A DNA stretch of 64,000 bases from Siphonodentalium dalli (lineage: Eukaryota > Mollusca > Scaphopoda > Gadilida > Siphonodentaliidae). Each line of letters opens with the position of its first letter. The stretch's first letter is position 1. Below, piece after piece: positions 28,401 through 38,979 of this stretch. The stretch lies in NCBI GenBank assembly GCA_032622095.1, contig CP136061.1, positions 258,014,077 to 258,078,076 of the forward strand. The letters run 5' to 3'. A program made the position numbers and the translations under genes. The notes below the pieces were generated by a model. The model was not told the DNA's origin. It saw only the letters and a list, made by a program, of their open reading frames with translations, and made no database searches.

Positions 28401-31400
28401 TATGTTCATAATCAACCTATAATATTCCCATAGGTTCATACATCCTGGGCGGAAATATGCCATAATCGACATATAATATTCTAATAGGTTCATATATACT
28501 GGGCGGAAATATGTTCATAATCAACATATAATATTCTCATAGGTTCATAATCAACCTATAATATTCTCATATGTTCATATATCCTTGTCGGAAATATGTT
28601 CATAATCAACCTATAATATTCTCATATGTTCAAATATCCTGAGCGGAAATATGTTCATAATCAACCTATAATATTATCATAGGTTCATATATCATGGGCG
28701 GAAATAGGTTAATAATCAACTTATAATATTATCGTAGGTTCATATATCCTGGCTGAAATATGTTCATAATCAACCTATAATATTCTCATAGGTTCATATA
28801 TCCTGGGCGGAAATATGTTCATAATCGACCTATAATATTCTCATAGGTTCATATATCCTGGGCGGAAATATGTTCATAATCGACCTATAATATTCCCATA
28901 GGTTCATATATCCTGGGCGGAAATTTGTTCATAATCAACCTATAATATTCTCATAGGTTCATATATCCTGGGCGGAAATATGTTCATAATCGACCTATAA
29001 TATTCTCATAGGTTCATATATCCTGGGCGGAAATATGTTCATAATCGACCTAAAATATTATCATAGGTTCATATATCCTGGGCGGAAATATGTTCATAAT
29101 CAACCTATAATATTCTCATATGTTCAAATATCCTGGGAGGAAATATGTTCATAATCGACATATAATATTCTCATAGGTTCATATATCCTGGGCGGAAATA
29201 TGTTCATAATCAACCTATAATATTCTCATATGTTCAAATATCCTGGGCAGAAATATGTTCATAATCGACTTATAATATGATCATAGGTTCACATATCCCG
29301 AGCGGAAATATGTTCATAATCAACCTATAATATTCTTATATGTTCATATATCCTAGGCGGAAATATGTTCATAATCGACCTATAATATTATCATAGGTTC
29401 ATATATCCTGGGCGGAAATATGTTCATAATCGACCTATAATATTCTCATATGTTCATATATCATGGGCGAAATATGTTCATAATCAACCTATAATATTAT
29501 CATAGGTTCATATATCCTGGGCGGAAATATGTTCATAATCGACCTATAATATTGTCATATGTTCATATATCCTGGGCGGAAATATGTTCATAATTGACCT
29601 ATAATATTATCATAGGTTCATATATTCTGGGCGGAAATATGTTCATAATCGACCTATAATATTCCCATATGTTCATATATCATGGGCGAAATATGTTCAT
29701 AATCAACCTATAATATTATCATAGGTTCATATATCCTGGGCGGAAATATGTTCATAATCGACCTATAATATTATCATATGTTCATATATCATGGGCGAAA
29801 TATGTTCATAATCAACCTATAATATTCGCTTATGTTCATATATCCTGGGCGGAAATATGTTCATAATCGACCTATAATATTATCATAGGTTCATATATTC
29901 TGGGCGGAAATATATTCATATTCAACCTATAATAGTATCATATGTTCATATATCCTGGGCGGAAATAGGTTCATAATCGACATATAATATTCTCATATGT
30001 TCATATATCCTGGGCGGAAATAGGTTCATAATCGACCAATAATATTCTCATAGGTTCATATATACCGGGCGGAAATATGTTCATAATCAACATATAATAT
30101 TCTCATAGGTTCATATTCAACCTATAATATTCTCATATGTTCATATATCCTGGGCGGAAATATGTTCATAATCGACATATAATATTATAATATGTTCATA
30201 TATCCTGGGCGGAAATATGTTCAAAATCAACCTATAATAGTATCATATGTTCATATATCATGAGCGGAAATATGTTCATAATCGACTTATAATATTCTCA
30301 TAGGTTCATATATCCTGAGCGGAAATATGTTCATAATCAACCTATAATATTCTCATAGGTTCATATATCCCGGGCGGAAATATGTTCATAATCGACATAT
30401 AATATTCTCATAGGTTCATATATCCAGGGCGGAAATATGTTCATAATCGACATATAATATTCTCATAGGTTCATATATCCTGGGCGGAAATATGTTCATA
30501 ATCGACCTATAATATTCTTATAGGTTCATATATCCTGGGCGGAAATATGTTCATAATCGACCTAAAATATTATCATAGGTTCATATATCCTGGGCGGAAA
30601 TATGTTCATAATCAACCTATAATATTCTCATATGTTCAAATATCCTGGGCGGAAATATGTTCATAATCGACATATAATATTCTTATATGTTCATATAGCC
30701 TAGGCGGAAATATGTTCATAATCACCCTATACTATTCTCATAGGTTCATATATCCTTGGCCGAATTATGTTCATAATCAACCTATAATATTCTCATATGT
30801 TCATAATCAACCTATAATATTCTCATATGTTCTTATATCCTGGGCGGAAATAGTTTCCTAATCGACCTATAATATTCTCATATGTTCATATATCATGGAC
30901 GGAAATAGGTTCATAATCGACCTATAATATTCTCATATGTTCATATATCCAGGGCGGAAATATGTTCATACTCGACCTATAATAATATCATATGTTCATA
31001 TATCATGGGCGGAAATAGGTTCATAATCGACATATAATATTCTCATAGGTTCATATATCCTGGGCGGATATATGTCATAATCAATCTATAATATTATCAT
31101 ATGTTCATATATCCTGGGCGGAAATATGTCATAATCGACATATAATATTCTCATAGGTTCATAATCAACCTATAATATTCTCATATGTTTATATATCCTG
31201 GGCGGAAATATGTTCATAATCGACCTATAATAATCTCATATGTTCATATATCCTGGCCGGAAATAGGTTCATAATCAACCTATAATATTCTCATATGTTC
31301 ATATATCCTGGGCGGAAATATGTTCATAATCGACATATAATATTCTAATAGGTTCATATATCATGGGCGGAAATATGTTCATACTCGACCTATAATATTC

Positions 31401-31846
31401 TCATAGGTTCATATATCCTGGCCGGAAATAGGTTCATACTCGACCTACAATATTCTCATAGGTTCATATATCATGGGCGGAAATATGTTCATAATCAACC
31501 TATAATAGTATCATATGTTCATATATCCTGTGCGGAAATATGTTCATAATCACCCTATAATAGTATCATAGGTTCATATATCCTGTGCGGAAATATGTTC
31601 ATAATCACCCTATAATAATCTCATATGTTCACATATCATGGGCGGAAATATGCCATAATCGACATATAATATTCTAATAGGTTCATATATACTGGGCGGA
31701 AATATGTTCATAATCAACATATAATATTCTCATAGGTTCATAATCAACCTATAATATTCTCATATGTTCATATATCCTTGTCGGAAATATGTTCATAATC
31801 AACCTATAATATTCTCATATGTTCAAATATCCTGAGCGGAAATATG

Positions 31847-32345
31847 TTCATATCAACCTATAATATTCTCATATGTTTATATATCCTGGGCGGAAATATG
31901 TTCATAATCGACGTATAACATTCTCATAGGTTCATATATCATGGGCGGAAATATGTTCATAATCAACCTATAATATTCTCATATGTTCATATATCCTGGG
32001 CGGAAATATGTTCATATCAACCTACAATATTCTCATATGTTCATATATCCTGGGCGGAAATATGTTCATAATCGACCTATAATATTCTCATAGGTTCATA
32101 TATCATGGGCGGAAATAGGTTCATAATCGACCTATAATATTCTCATAGCTTCATATATCCTGTGCGGAAACATGTTCAAAATCAACCAATACTATTCTCA
32201 TAGGTTCATATATCCTGGGCGGAAATATGTTCATATCAACCTACAATATTCTCATAGCTTCATATATCCTGTGCGGAAACATGTTCAAAATCAACCAATA
32301 CTATTCTCATAGCTTCATATATCCTGTGCGGAAACATGTTCAAAA
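31847..32345. repeat. satellite subfamily block, distant copy of the left edge
   Basis: Matches the variant order of 11683-12180 at an offset of about 20164 bp. It shares the otherwise rare CTGTGCGGAAACATG monomers. Confidence 0.7.
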
Positions 32346-34355
32346 TCAACCTATAATATTATCATAGGTTCATATATCCTGGGCGGAAATAGGTTCATAA
32401 TCGACCTATAATATTCTCATAGCTTCATATATCCTGGGCGGAAATATGTTCATAATCGACCTATAATATTATCATAGGTTCATATATCCTGGGCGGAAAT
32501 ATGTTCATAATCGACCTATAATATTCTCATATGTTCATATATCATGGGCGGAAATATGTTCATAATCGACCTATAATATTCCCATATGTTCATATATCAT
32601 GGGCGAAATATGTTCATAATCAACCTATAATATTATCATAGGTTCATATATCCTGGGCGGAAATATGTTCATAATCGACCTATAATATTATCATATGTTC
32701 ATATATCATGGGCGAAATATGTTCATAATCAACCTATAATATTCGCTTATGTTCATATATCCTGGGCGGAAATATGTTCATAATCGACCTATAATATTAT
32801 CATAGGTTCATATATTCTGGGCGGAAATATGTTCATATTAAACCTATAATAGTATCATATGTTCATATATCCTGGGCGGAAATAGGTTCATAATCGACAT
32901 ATAATATTCTCATATGTTCATATATCCTGGGCGGAAATAGGTTCATAATCGACCTATAATATTCTAATAGGTTCATATATACCGGGCGGAAATATGTTCA
33001 TAATCAACATATAATATTCTCATAGGTTCATATTCAACCTATAATATTCTCATATGTTCATATATCCTGGGCGGAAATATGTTCATAATCGACATATAAT
33101 ATTATAATATGTTCATATATCCTGGGCGGAAATATGTTCAAAATCAACCTATAATAGTATCATATGTTCATATATCATGAGCGGAAATAGGTTAATAATC
33201 AACTTATAATATTCTCATAGGTTCATATATCCTGAGCGGAAATATGTTCATAATCGACATATAATATTCTAATAGGTTCATATATCCTAGGCGGAAATAT
33301 GTTCATAATCACCCTATACTATTCTCATAGGTTCATATATCCTTGGCCGAATTATGTTCATAATCAACCTATAATATTCTCATATGTTCATAATCAACCT
33401 ATAATATTCTCATATGTTCTTATATCCTGGGCGGAAATAGTTTCCTAATCGACCTATAATATTCTCATATGTTCATATATCCAGGGCGGAAATATGTTCA
33501 TACTCGACCTATAATAATATCATATGTTCATATATCATGGGCGGAAATAGGTTCATAATCGACATATAATATTCTCATAGGTTCATATATCCTGGGCGGA
33601 TATATGTCATAATCAATCTATAATATTATCATATGTTCATATATCCTGGGCGGAAATATGTCATAATCGACATATAATATTCTCATAGGTTCATAATCAA
33701 CCTATAATATTCTCATATGTTTATATATCCTGGGCGGAAATATGTTCATAATCGACCTATAATATTCTCATATGTTCATATATCCTGGCCGGAAATAGGT
33801 TCATAATCAACCTATAATATTCTCATATGTTCATATATCCTGGGCGGAAATATGTTCATAATCGACATATAATATTCTAATAGGTTCATATATCATGGGC
33901 GGAAATATGTTCATACTCGACCTATAATATTCTCATAGGTTCATATATCCTGGCCGGAAATAGGTTCATACTCGACCTACAATATTCTCATAGGTTCATA
34001 TATCATGGGCGGAAATATGTTCATAATCAACCTATAATAGTATCATAGGTTCATATATCCTGTGCGGAAATATGTTCATAATCGACCTATAATAATCTCA
34101 TATGTTCACATATCATGGGCGGAAATAGGTTCACAATCAACCTATAATATTCTCATATGTTCATATATCCTGGGCCAAATTATGTTCATAATCAACCTAT
34201 AATATTCCCATAGGTTCTTACATCCTGGGCGGAAATATGCCATAATCGACATATAATATTCTAATAGGTTCATATATACTGGGCGGAAATATGTTCATAA
34301 TCAACATATAATATTCTCATAGGTTCATAATCAACCTATAATATTCTCATAGGTT

Positions 34356-34400
34356 AATGACATATTTTTTGGTATCCACTCAAAAACACTAGATATCCTC
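34356..34400. other. 45-bp non-satellite interruption
   Basis: The satellite phrase breaks after ATAGGTT. Foreign sequence containing ATTTTTTGGTATCCACTC and AAAAACACTAGATATCC follows, and the array resumes with TATATATCCTAGGCGG. It has no inverted ends or target duplication that I can see. Confidence 0.7.
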
Positions 34401-35424
34401 TATATATCCTAGGCGGAAATATGTTCATAATCGACATATAATATTCTCATAGGTTCATGTATCCTGGGCGGAAATATATTCATAATCAACCTATAATATT
34501 CTCATCGGTTCATATATCCTGGGCCGAATTATGTTCATAATCAACTTATAATATTTTCATAGGTTCATATATCCTGAGCGGAAATATGTTCATAATCGAC
34601 ATATAATATTCTCATAGGTTCATATATCCTTGGCCGAATTATGTTCATAATCAACCTATAATATTCTCATATGTTCATAATCAACCTATAATATTCTCAT
34701 ATGTTCATATATCCTGGGCGGAAATAGTTTCCTAATCGACCTATAATATTCACATATGTTCATATATCCTTAGCCGAATTATGTTCATAATCAACCTATA
34801 ATATTCTCATATGTTCATAATCAACCTATAATATTCTCATATGTTCATATATCCTGGGCGGAAATAGTTTCCTAATCGACCTATAATATTTTCATAGGTT
34901 CATATATCTTGGGCGGAATATATTCATAATCGACAGATAATAGTCTCATATGTTCATATATCCTTGGAGGAAATATGTTCATATCAACCTACAATATTCT
35001 CATATGTTCATATATACTGGGCGGAAATGTGTTCACAATCGACATATAATATTCTCATATGTTCATATATCCTTGGAGGAAATATGTTCATATCAACCTA
35101 CAATATTCTCATATGTTCATATATCCTGGGCGGAAATATGTTCATAATCGACCTATAATATTCTCATAGGTTCATATATCATGGGCGGAAATAGGTTCAT
35201 CATCGACCTATAATATTCTCATAGCTTCATATATCCTGGCCGGAAATATGTTCATAATCAACCTATAATATTCTCATAGCTTCATATATCCTGTGCGGAA
35301 ATAGTTTCCTAATCGACCTATAATACTCTCATAGCTTCATATATCCTGGGCGGAAATAGTTTCCTAATCAACCTATAATATTCTCATATGTTCATATATC
35401 CTGGGCGGAAATATGTTCATAATC

Positions 35425-35567
35425 AAATATGCCAAATAGTAATTGCCGGAAAGAATCTGGAACCCATTCATTAATGGCAAGCACGTGTCCGTATGTTGTA
35501 GCGAAGTCTTTTTCATGCGAACGATGGATAAACGGCATCCCCCACTCTGTGGTGTCATCATCCGAGT
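35425..35567 (-). CDS. candidate downstream exon, unidentified (copy 1)
   Basis: About 55 open codons on the minus strand after a possible acceptor (CATTAAAG before ACTCGG). The translation includes DDDTTEWGMPFIHRSHEK and GHVLAINEWVPDSFRQLL, rich in Trp, His, Phe and Pro and unlike the surrounding noise. It would follow the exon candidate at 35.7-35.96 kb after an intron of roughly 150 bp. The satellite cuts it off at 35424 in this copy, so it is truncated if it is real. No family is recognised. Confidence 0.3.
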
Positions 35568-35632
35568 CTTTAATGATAATATGTCATTCGTGACCACATT
35601 GTCACATAACACATGAGCGCATATATAGTACA

Positions 35633-35962
35633 TTACATAAACATGATATGTGAATTAAACATATGAACATATAAACAGGAAATACACATAGATAAATGTA
35701 ATTTGTATAACACATACAAAGCTAAACCTAGAAATCGGCAGAATATAGGACATAAATATTTGACCCCCGCTGCGCTCTGTGCCAAATCATCAGGCTGTTG
35801 CACCTGTGAATCGGCGCCGTTTTCATTAGTGAGATGGATATATCTAAGTACCCGCGGTGTGATGTCATTATCGAATATTCCGACTAGAGTGCTATATAAT
35901 TGAGTGTCGGGTAATAAGTTAATCGCAGTCGATACCCCCCGTAGATTATCAAAAGTTTCTAT
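35633..35962 (-). CDS. candidate coding exon, unidentified (copy 1)
   Basis: The minus strand stays open for 110 codons with no ATG at its start. The 5' border is a possible splice acceptor (ACCCTAG before ATAGAAACT, exon starting at 35962). The translation looks protein-like: GVSTAINLLPDTQLYS, then GIFDNDITPRVLRYIHLT, then NGADSQVQQPDDLAQSA. A hydrophobic tail follows from about 35740 on and looks more like intron. A possible donor (TTTGTATGT) precedes that tail. I do not recognise the protein. This could be an exon of a host gene, a piece of an unknown element, or a chance frame. Confidence 0.3.
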   Translation of the reverse strand: METFDNLRGVSTAINLLPDTQLYSTLVGIFDNDITPRVLRYIHLTNENGADSQVQQPDDLAQSAAGVKYLCPIFCRFLGLALYVLYKLHLSMCISCLYVHMFNSHIMFM

Positions 35963-35999
35963 CTAGGGTATTATATAACATTAATTAAAGCCATATGGT

Positions 36000-36310
36000 A
36001 TAGTTCGAGCTTTAAAATGCATGTAATAATATTCGCTTTTGAATGTTTTGCCGGTATCGATATAGGTTGATAAAAACTCGAAATACTGTTCTAACGGGCA
36101 TTTTATGCCACAGAGAGGCGCACTGGAGTAACAAAAAAATCAACTTTGAACACAGTGTTTGGGTCCCAATACAAACAACATACATATGCACGTTTATTTT
36201 ACTCATATGCAAAACGTTGAAAACAGAGGTAAAACTGCTGTGACCATGCCAAGTATTTTTCAGAGAATATGAATCTGATATATAAACATTTCGTGTATTT
36301 GTCAACCTAT
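36000..36310 (+). repeat. GTTTGGGTCCC repeat family, copy 1
   Basis: An unnamed repeat family shares a fixed order of phrases: CGGTATCGATATAGGTTGATAA, then GTGTTTGGGTCCCAA, then a GTTTATT phrase, then CTGTGACCATGCCAAGTATT, then GAATATGAATCTGATATAT, then ATTTCGTGTATTTGTCAACC. This copy lies in segmental-duplication copy 1. The leading CACATGGCGGTTTG phrase is reduced to an AAAGCCATATGG remnant. Confidence 0.75.
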
Positions 36311-36502
36311 TTTATACTCCTTCTTGTCAACAGTTAATCACATCTCTGTCACCACCTCACAACATCAACGACTTCTTTGATAACTCAATAAAGACATAAC
36401 TATTTAACGATAATACTCGCAGCAAACTCCCCAGAAATAGCAACAGACGTGATCCCCCACGCAACAAGCTTAGAACATACAGAACGTTCAAAACATTCAC
36501 TT

Positions 36503-36924
36503 TTAAGCAACCAATAAGTTTACATGTCCAATAAGTTTACCTTTCTTTGACTGAAAGCAGGCACAATGTACCAGGGACAAACAATATCCGCATAGCGTAA
36601 GTGCTGTCGACATCCAAATTGGTATATGTACTCGTGTGTATACAGCAATAAAATGTGTCTAAGATACTCCGTGTATCGGAGTTGAACATCAGCGTGAGTT
36701 TTCTAACAAACTTTAAAATGGACGTATCCATAACCAACGAACGTCTCTTGGTTGTGTAACATAAAATCAATTACCCCAAATCAAATTATATATTGGGTAT
36801 GGGCGCGTGATATCATGGCATCAAAGCCACATGGCGGCCCCAATCGTAATTCAAAGTAATTTGTCAGTTCTGTTAGGTCAGCATATGACATTTTGGTATG
36901 TGCTTTGATTAGATAAGTGATGTT
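36503..36924. other. spacer between the segmental duplicates, left part
   Basis: No repeat was recognised. A minus-strand frame (36537-36770) ends near a possible donor (GAAAGGTAAAC) and contains LVMDTSILKFVRKLTLMF. It might be a further exon on the same strand as the candidates on either side, but I cannot support it beyond that. Confidence 0.25.
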
Positions 36925-37285
36925 ACTTGGCACATGGCGGTTTGTGATTCAAAATACAGCTAATAATGTTCACTTTCGAAATTTTACCGGTACCGAAATA
37001 GGTCGATACATACATGTACCCTCTGCAGTTAAATGAGCATGCCGAGTTCCCAAAAAAGACATATTGATGTAATGTAAAATACAACTTTAAACACGGTGTT
37101 TGGGTCCCAAACAAAAACAGAAAATTCCACGAGGTGGTTTAGAAAATAGCGTTCAGTATTAGTCTATTCTAGATATCGCAGACATGAAGAGCGTTTTTAT
37201 GTATGTGAAAAGTAGAACATAGCTGTAAAACTGCTGTAGCCATGGCATGTATTGCCATAGACCACGAAGCTGGCATATCAACACA
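36925..37285 (+). repeat. GTTTGGGTCCC repeat family, copy 2
   Basis: Starts with CACATGGCGGTTTGTG and carries ACCGGTACCGAAATAGGTCG, then CACGGTGTTTGGGTCCCAAA, then GAAGAGCGTTTTTATG, then CTGCTGTAGCCATGGCATGT, then GAAGCTGGCATATCAAC. Confidence 0.75.
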
Positions 37286-37339
37286 CCATAAAAACGATGG
37301 CCAGACTAAATACATAATATACACATTGTAATGAATCTC

Positions 37340-37480
37340 TCTTGGTCTAGATATATATAAGAGCATAAATTCAGTGTGAAAGTTTGTCTATCTATCTGTC
37401 TATCTGCTCGGATTTTCTCCCTATACCGATTTCAATTACATTTGGTGTGATGACTCGGGGTACCCTAGCGGATGTTATCA
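37340..37480. repeat. probable LINE/SINE end with TCTA microsatellite
   Basis: GTTTGTCTATCTATCTGTCT is followed by CTCGGATTTTCTCCCTATAC, then CGATTTCAATTAC. This is the layout often seen at 5' or complemented 3' ends of RTE-like elements and their SINEs. It is a mirror of the ACAG-tailed piece near 3.5-3.84 kb. The attribution is from memory. Confidence 0.35.
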
Positions 37481-37599
37481 CGGTGTTAGATTTAATTAAC
37501 AAATTATAAAATAAATAATAAGTAAATGGAGCAGAGCTCAATTTAAAAAAAACAAAAGTGTTTTAAATAAAATATACATATTTTTTTTATCTCAAGACA

Positions 37600-37905
37600 C
37601 ATGGCGGTTTGCACTCATAAATACATCTAATAAATAATCACTTTTTAATTGTTACCGATAACGAACTGGTTTATACTTACACGAACAACCTTTCTGCGGG
37701 CATTATATGTGTCGGGAAGAAGCATTTAATTGATACAAAATTTAACGTTTAACACGCGGTGTTTGTTCATAAGAAAGAGCGTTTATTAAAATGAAAACGT
37801 TTATCAAATGGCTGTGACCATTGATATTATTTTTCAGAGCTAGCATATGAAGCCGGTATATCAATGGTTCGTTTTATTTGTCAATATATCGTATACATCA
37901 TTCCA
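37600..37905 (+). repeat. GTTTGGGTCCC repeat family, copy 3
   Basis: Opens with CACATGGCGGTTTGCACTC, continues with TTACCGATAACGAACTGG, ACACGCGGTGTTTGTTC and GGCTGTGACCATTGATATT, and ends with CATATGAAGCCGGTATATCA and TTTATTTGTCAATATATCG. It is more diverged than copies 1 and 2 and is cut off by LINE relic 2. Confidence 0.65.
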
Positions 37906-38080
37906 AATTACGCCGAGGCGTATAGTGTTTGAGTCTGTCATGGTCATTATTTGTTTAAATAATCTCTCATTGGGGATGTTTAACATGATATGTTCTCGTA
38001 AAATAGGGCGCGCTCGTCTGACAGAGAAATACAGTGTATCAAAAAAGTCGAGGTCAAAGTACCGTCCGCTTAGTATGTTG
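37862..38080 (-). pseudogene. LINE relic 2: C-terminal fragment
   Basis: On the minus strand the frame reads GRYFDLD, then RRARPILREHIML, then PNERLFKQIMTMTDSNTIRL. This parallels GRYFDFD, DERAIFHEKLIPD and PNERLFNKILTSTDPTTLQL of LINE relic 3 at 39.2-39.5 kb, with the zinc-knuckle segment deleted between FDLD and the RARP part. It is a short, dead 3' fragment of the same LINE family in the opposite orientation, directly abutting segmental-duplication copy 2. Confidence 0.7.
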
Positions 38081-38223
38081 AAATATGCCAAATAGTAATT
38101 GCCGGAAAGAATCTGGAACCCATTCATTAATGGCAAGCACGTGTCCGTATGTTGTAGCGAAGTCTTTTTCATGCGAACGATGGATAAACGGCATCCCCCA
38201 CTCTGTGGTGTCATCATCCGAGT
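38081..38223 (-). CDS. candidate downstream exon, unidentified (copy 2)
   Basis: Duplicate of 35425-35567. In this copy the minus strand continues past LLFGIF into LINE relic 2 instead of into satellite. The frame is lost after a few codons (QHTKRTVL then stop). Confidence 0.3.
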
Positions 38224-38288
38224 CTTTAATGATAATATGTCATTCGTGACCACATTGTCACATAACACATGAGCGCATATATAGTACA

Positions 38289-38618
38289 TTACATAAACAT
38301 GATATGTGAATTAAACATATGAACATATAAACAGGAAATACACATAGATAAATGTAATTTGTATAACACATACAAAGCTAAACCTAGAAATCGGCAGAAT
38401 ATAGGACATAAATATTTGACCCCCGCTGCGCTCTGTGCCAAATCATCAGGCTGTTGCACCTGTGAATCGGCGCCGTTTTCATTAGTGAGATGGATATATC
38501 TAAGTACCCGCGGTGTGATGTCATTATCGAATATTCCGACTAGAGTGCTATATAATTGAGTGTCGGGTAATAAGTTAATCGCAGTCGATACCCCCCGTAG
38601 ATTATCAAAAGTTTCTAT
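38289..38618 (-). CDS. candidate coding exon, unidentified (copy 2)
   Basis: Duplicate of the frame at 35633-35962, with no difference noticed. Because the two copies are nearly identical, conservation between them says nothing about selection. Confidence 0.3.
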   Translation of the reverse strand: METFDNLRGVSTAINLLPDTQLYSTLVGIFDNDITPRVLRYIHLTNENGADSQVQQPDDLAQSAAGVKYLCPIFCRFLGLALYVLYKLHLSMCISCLYVHMFNSHIMFM

Positions 38619-38655
38619 CTAGGGTATTATATAACATTAATTAAAGCCATATGGT

Positions 38656-38966
38656 ATAGTTCGAGCTTTAAAATGCATGTAATAATATTCGCTTTTGAAT
38701 GTTTTGCCGGTATCGATATAGGTTGATAAAAACTCGAAATACTGTTCTAACGGGCATTTTATGCCACAGAGAGGCGCACTGGAGTAACACAAAAATCAAC
38801 TTTGAACACAGTGTTTGGGTCCCAATACAAACAACATACATATGCACGTTTATTTTACTCATATGCAAAACGTTGAAAACAGAGGTAAAACTGCTGTGAC
38901 CATGCCAAGTATTTTTCAGAGAATATGAATCTGATATATAAACATTTCGTGTATTTGTCAACCTAT
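38656..38966 (+). repeat. GTTTGGGTCCC repeat family, copy 4
   Basis: The duplicate of copy 1, carried by segmental-duplication copy 2. Confidence 0.75.
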
Positions 38967-38979
38967 TTTATACTCCTTC

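Larger units (their letters stand above)
11507..35424. repeat. 55-bp satellite array, about 24 kb
   Basis: The monomer consensus joins ATAGGTTCATATATCCTGGG to CGGAAATATGTTCATAATCA and ACCTATAATATTCTC (55 bp). The array holds on the order of 430 copies in one orientation. Common variants: TATGTTCAT or TAGGTTCAT at the start; CCTGGG, CATGGG, CCAGGG or CCGGGC in the middle; AACCTAT, GACCTAT or GACATAT near the end. There are also 30-bp short forms that lack the CATATATCC...ATGTT segment. Long stretches recur kilobases apart, so recent growth was by block duplication more than by single monomers. A monomer contains the inverted repeat AACCTAT / ATAGGTT around nine bases. Since 55 is not a multiple of three and stops are dense, the array is not coding. 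Confidence 0.97.
35425..36502. repeat. 1078-bp segmental duplication, copy 1
   Basis: Identical to 38081-39158 except for two substitutions that I found (36134 A against C, and 36478 T against C), at a constant offset of 2656 bp. The left edge is exactly the end of the satellite array. The right edge cuts through LINE relic 3, whose C-terminal coding part is therefore absent here. The near-perfect identity means a recent event, or gene conversion, or an assembly artefact. Confidence 0.95.

Noticed and set aside
34950-35158. Overlapping 64-65 codon frames in the satellite
   Set aside because: They translate successive monomers. The period (55) is not a multiple of three and the frames close within a few units elsewhere.
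11507-35424. Direct repeats with variable segments between them, superficially like a CRISPR array
   Set aside because: The monomers are contiguous with no unique spacers, no cas genes are present, and the setting is clearly eukaryotic.
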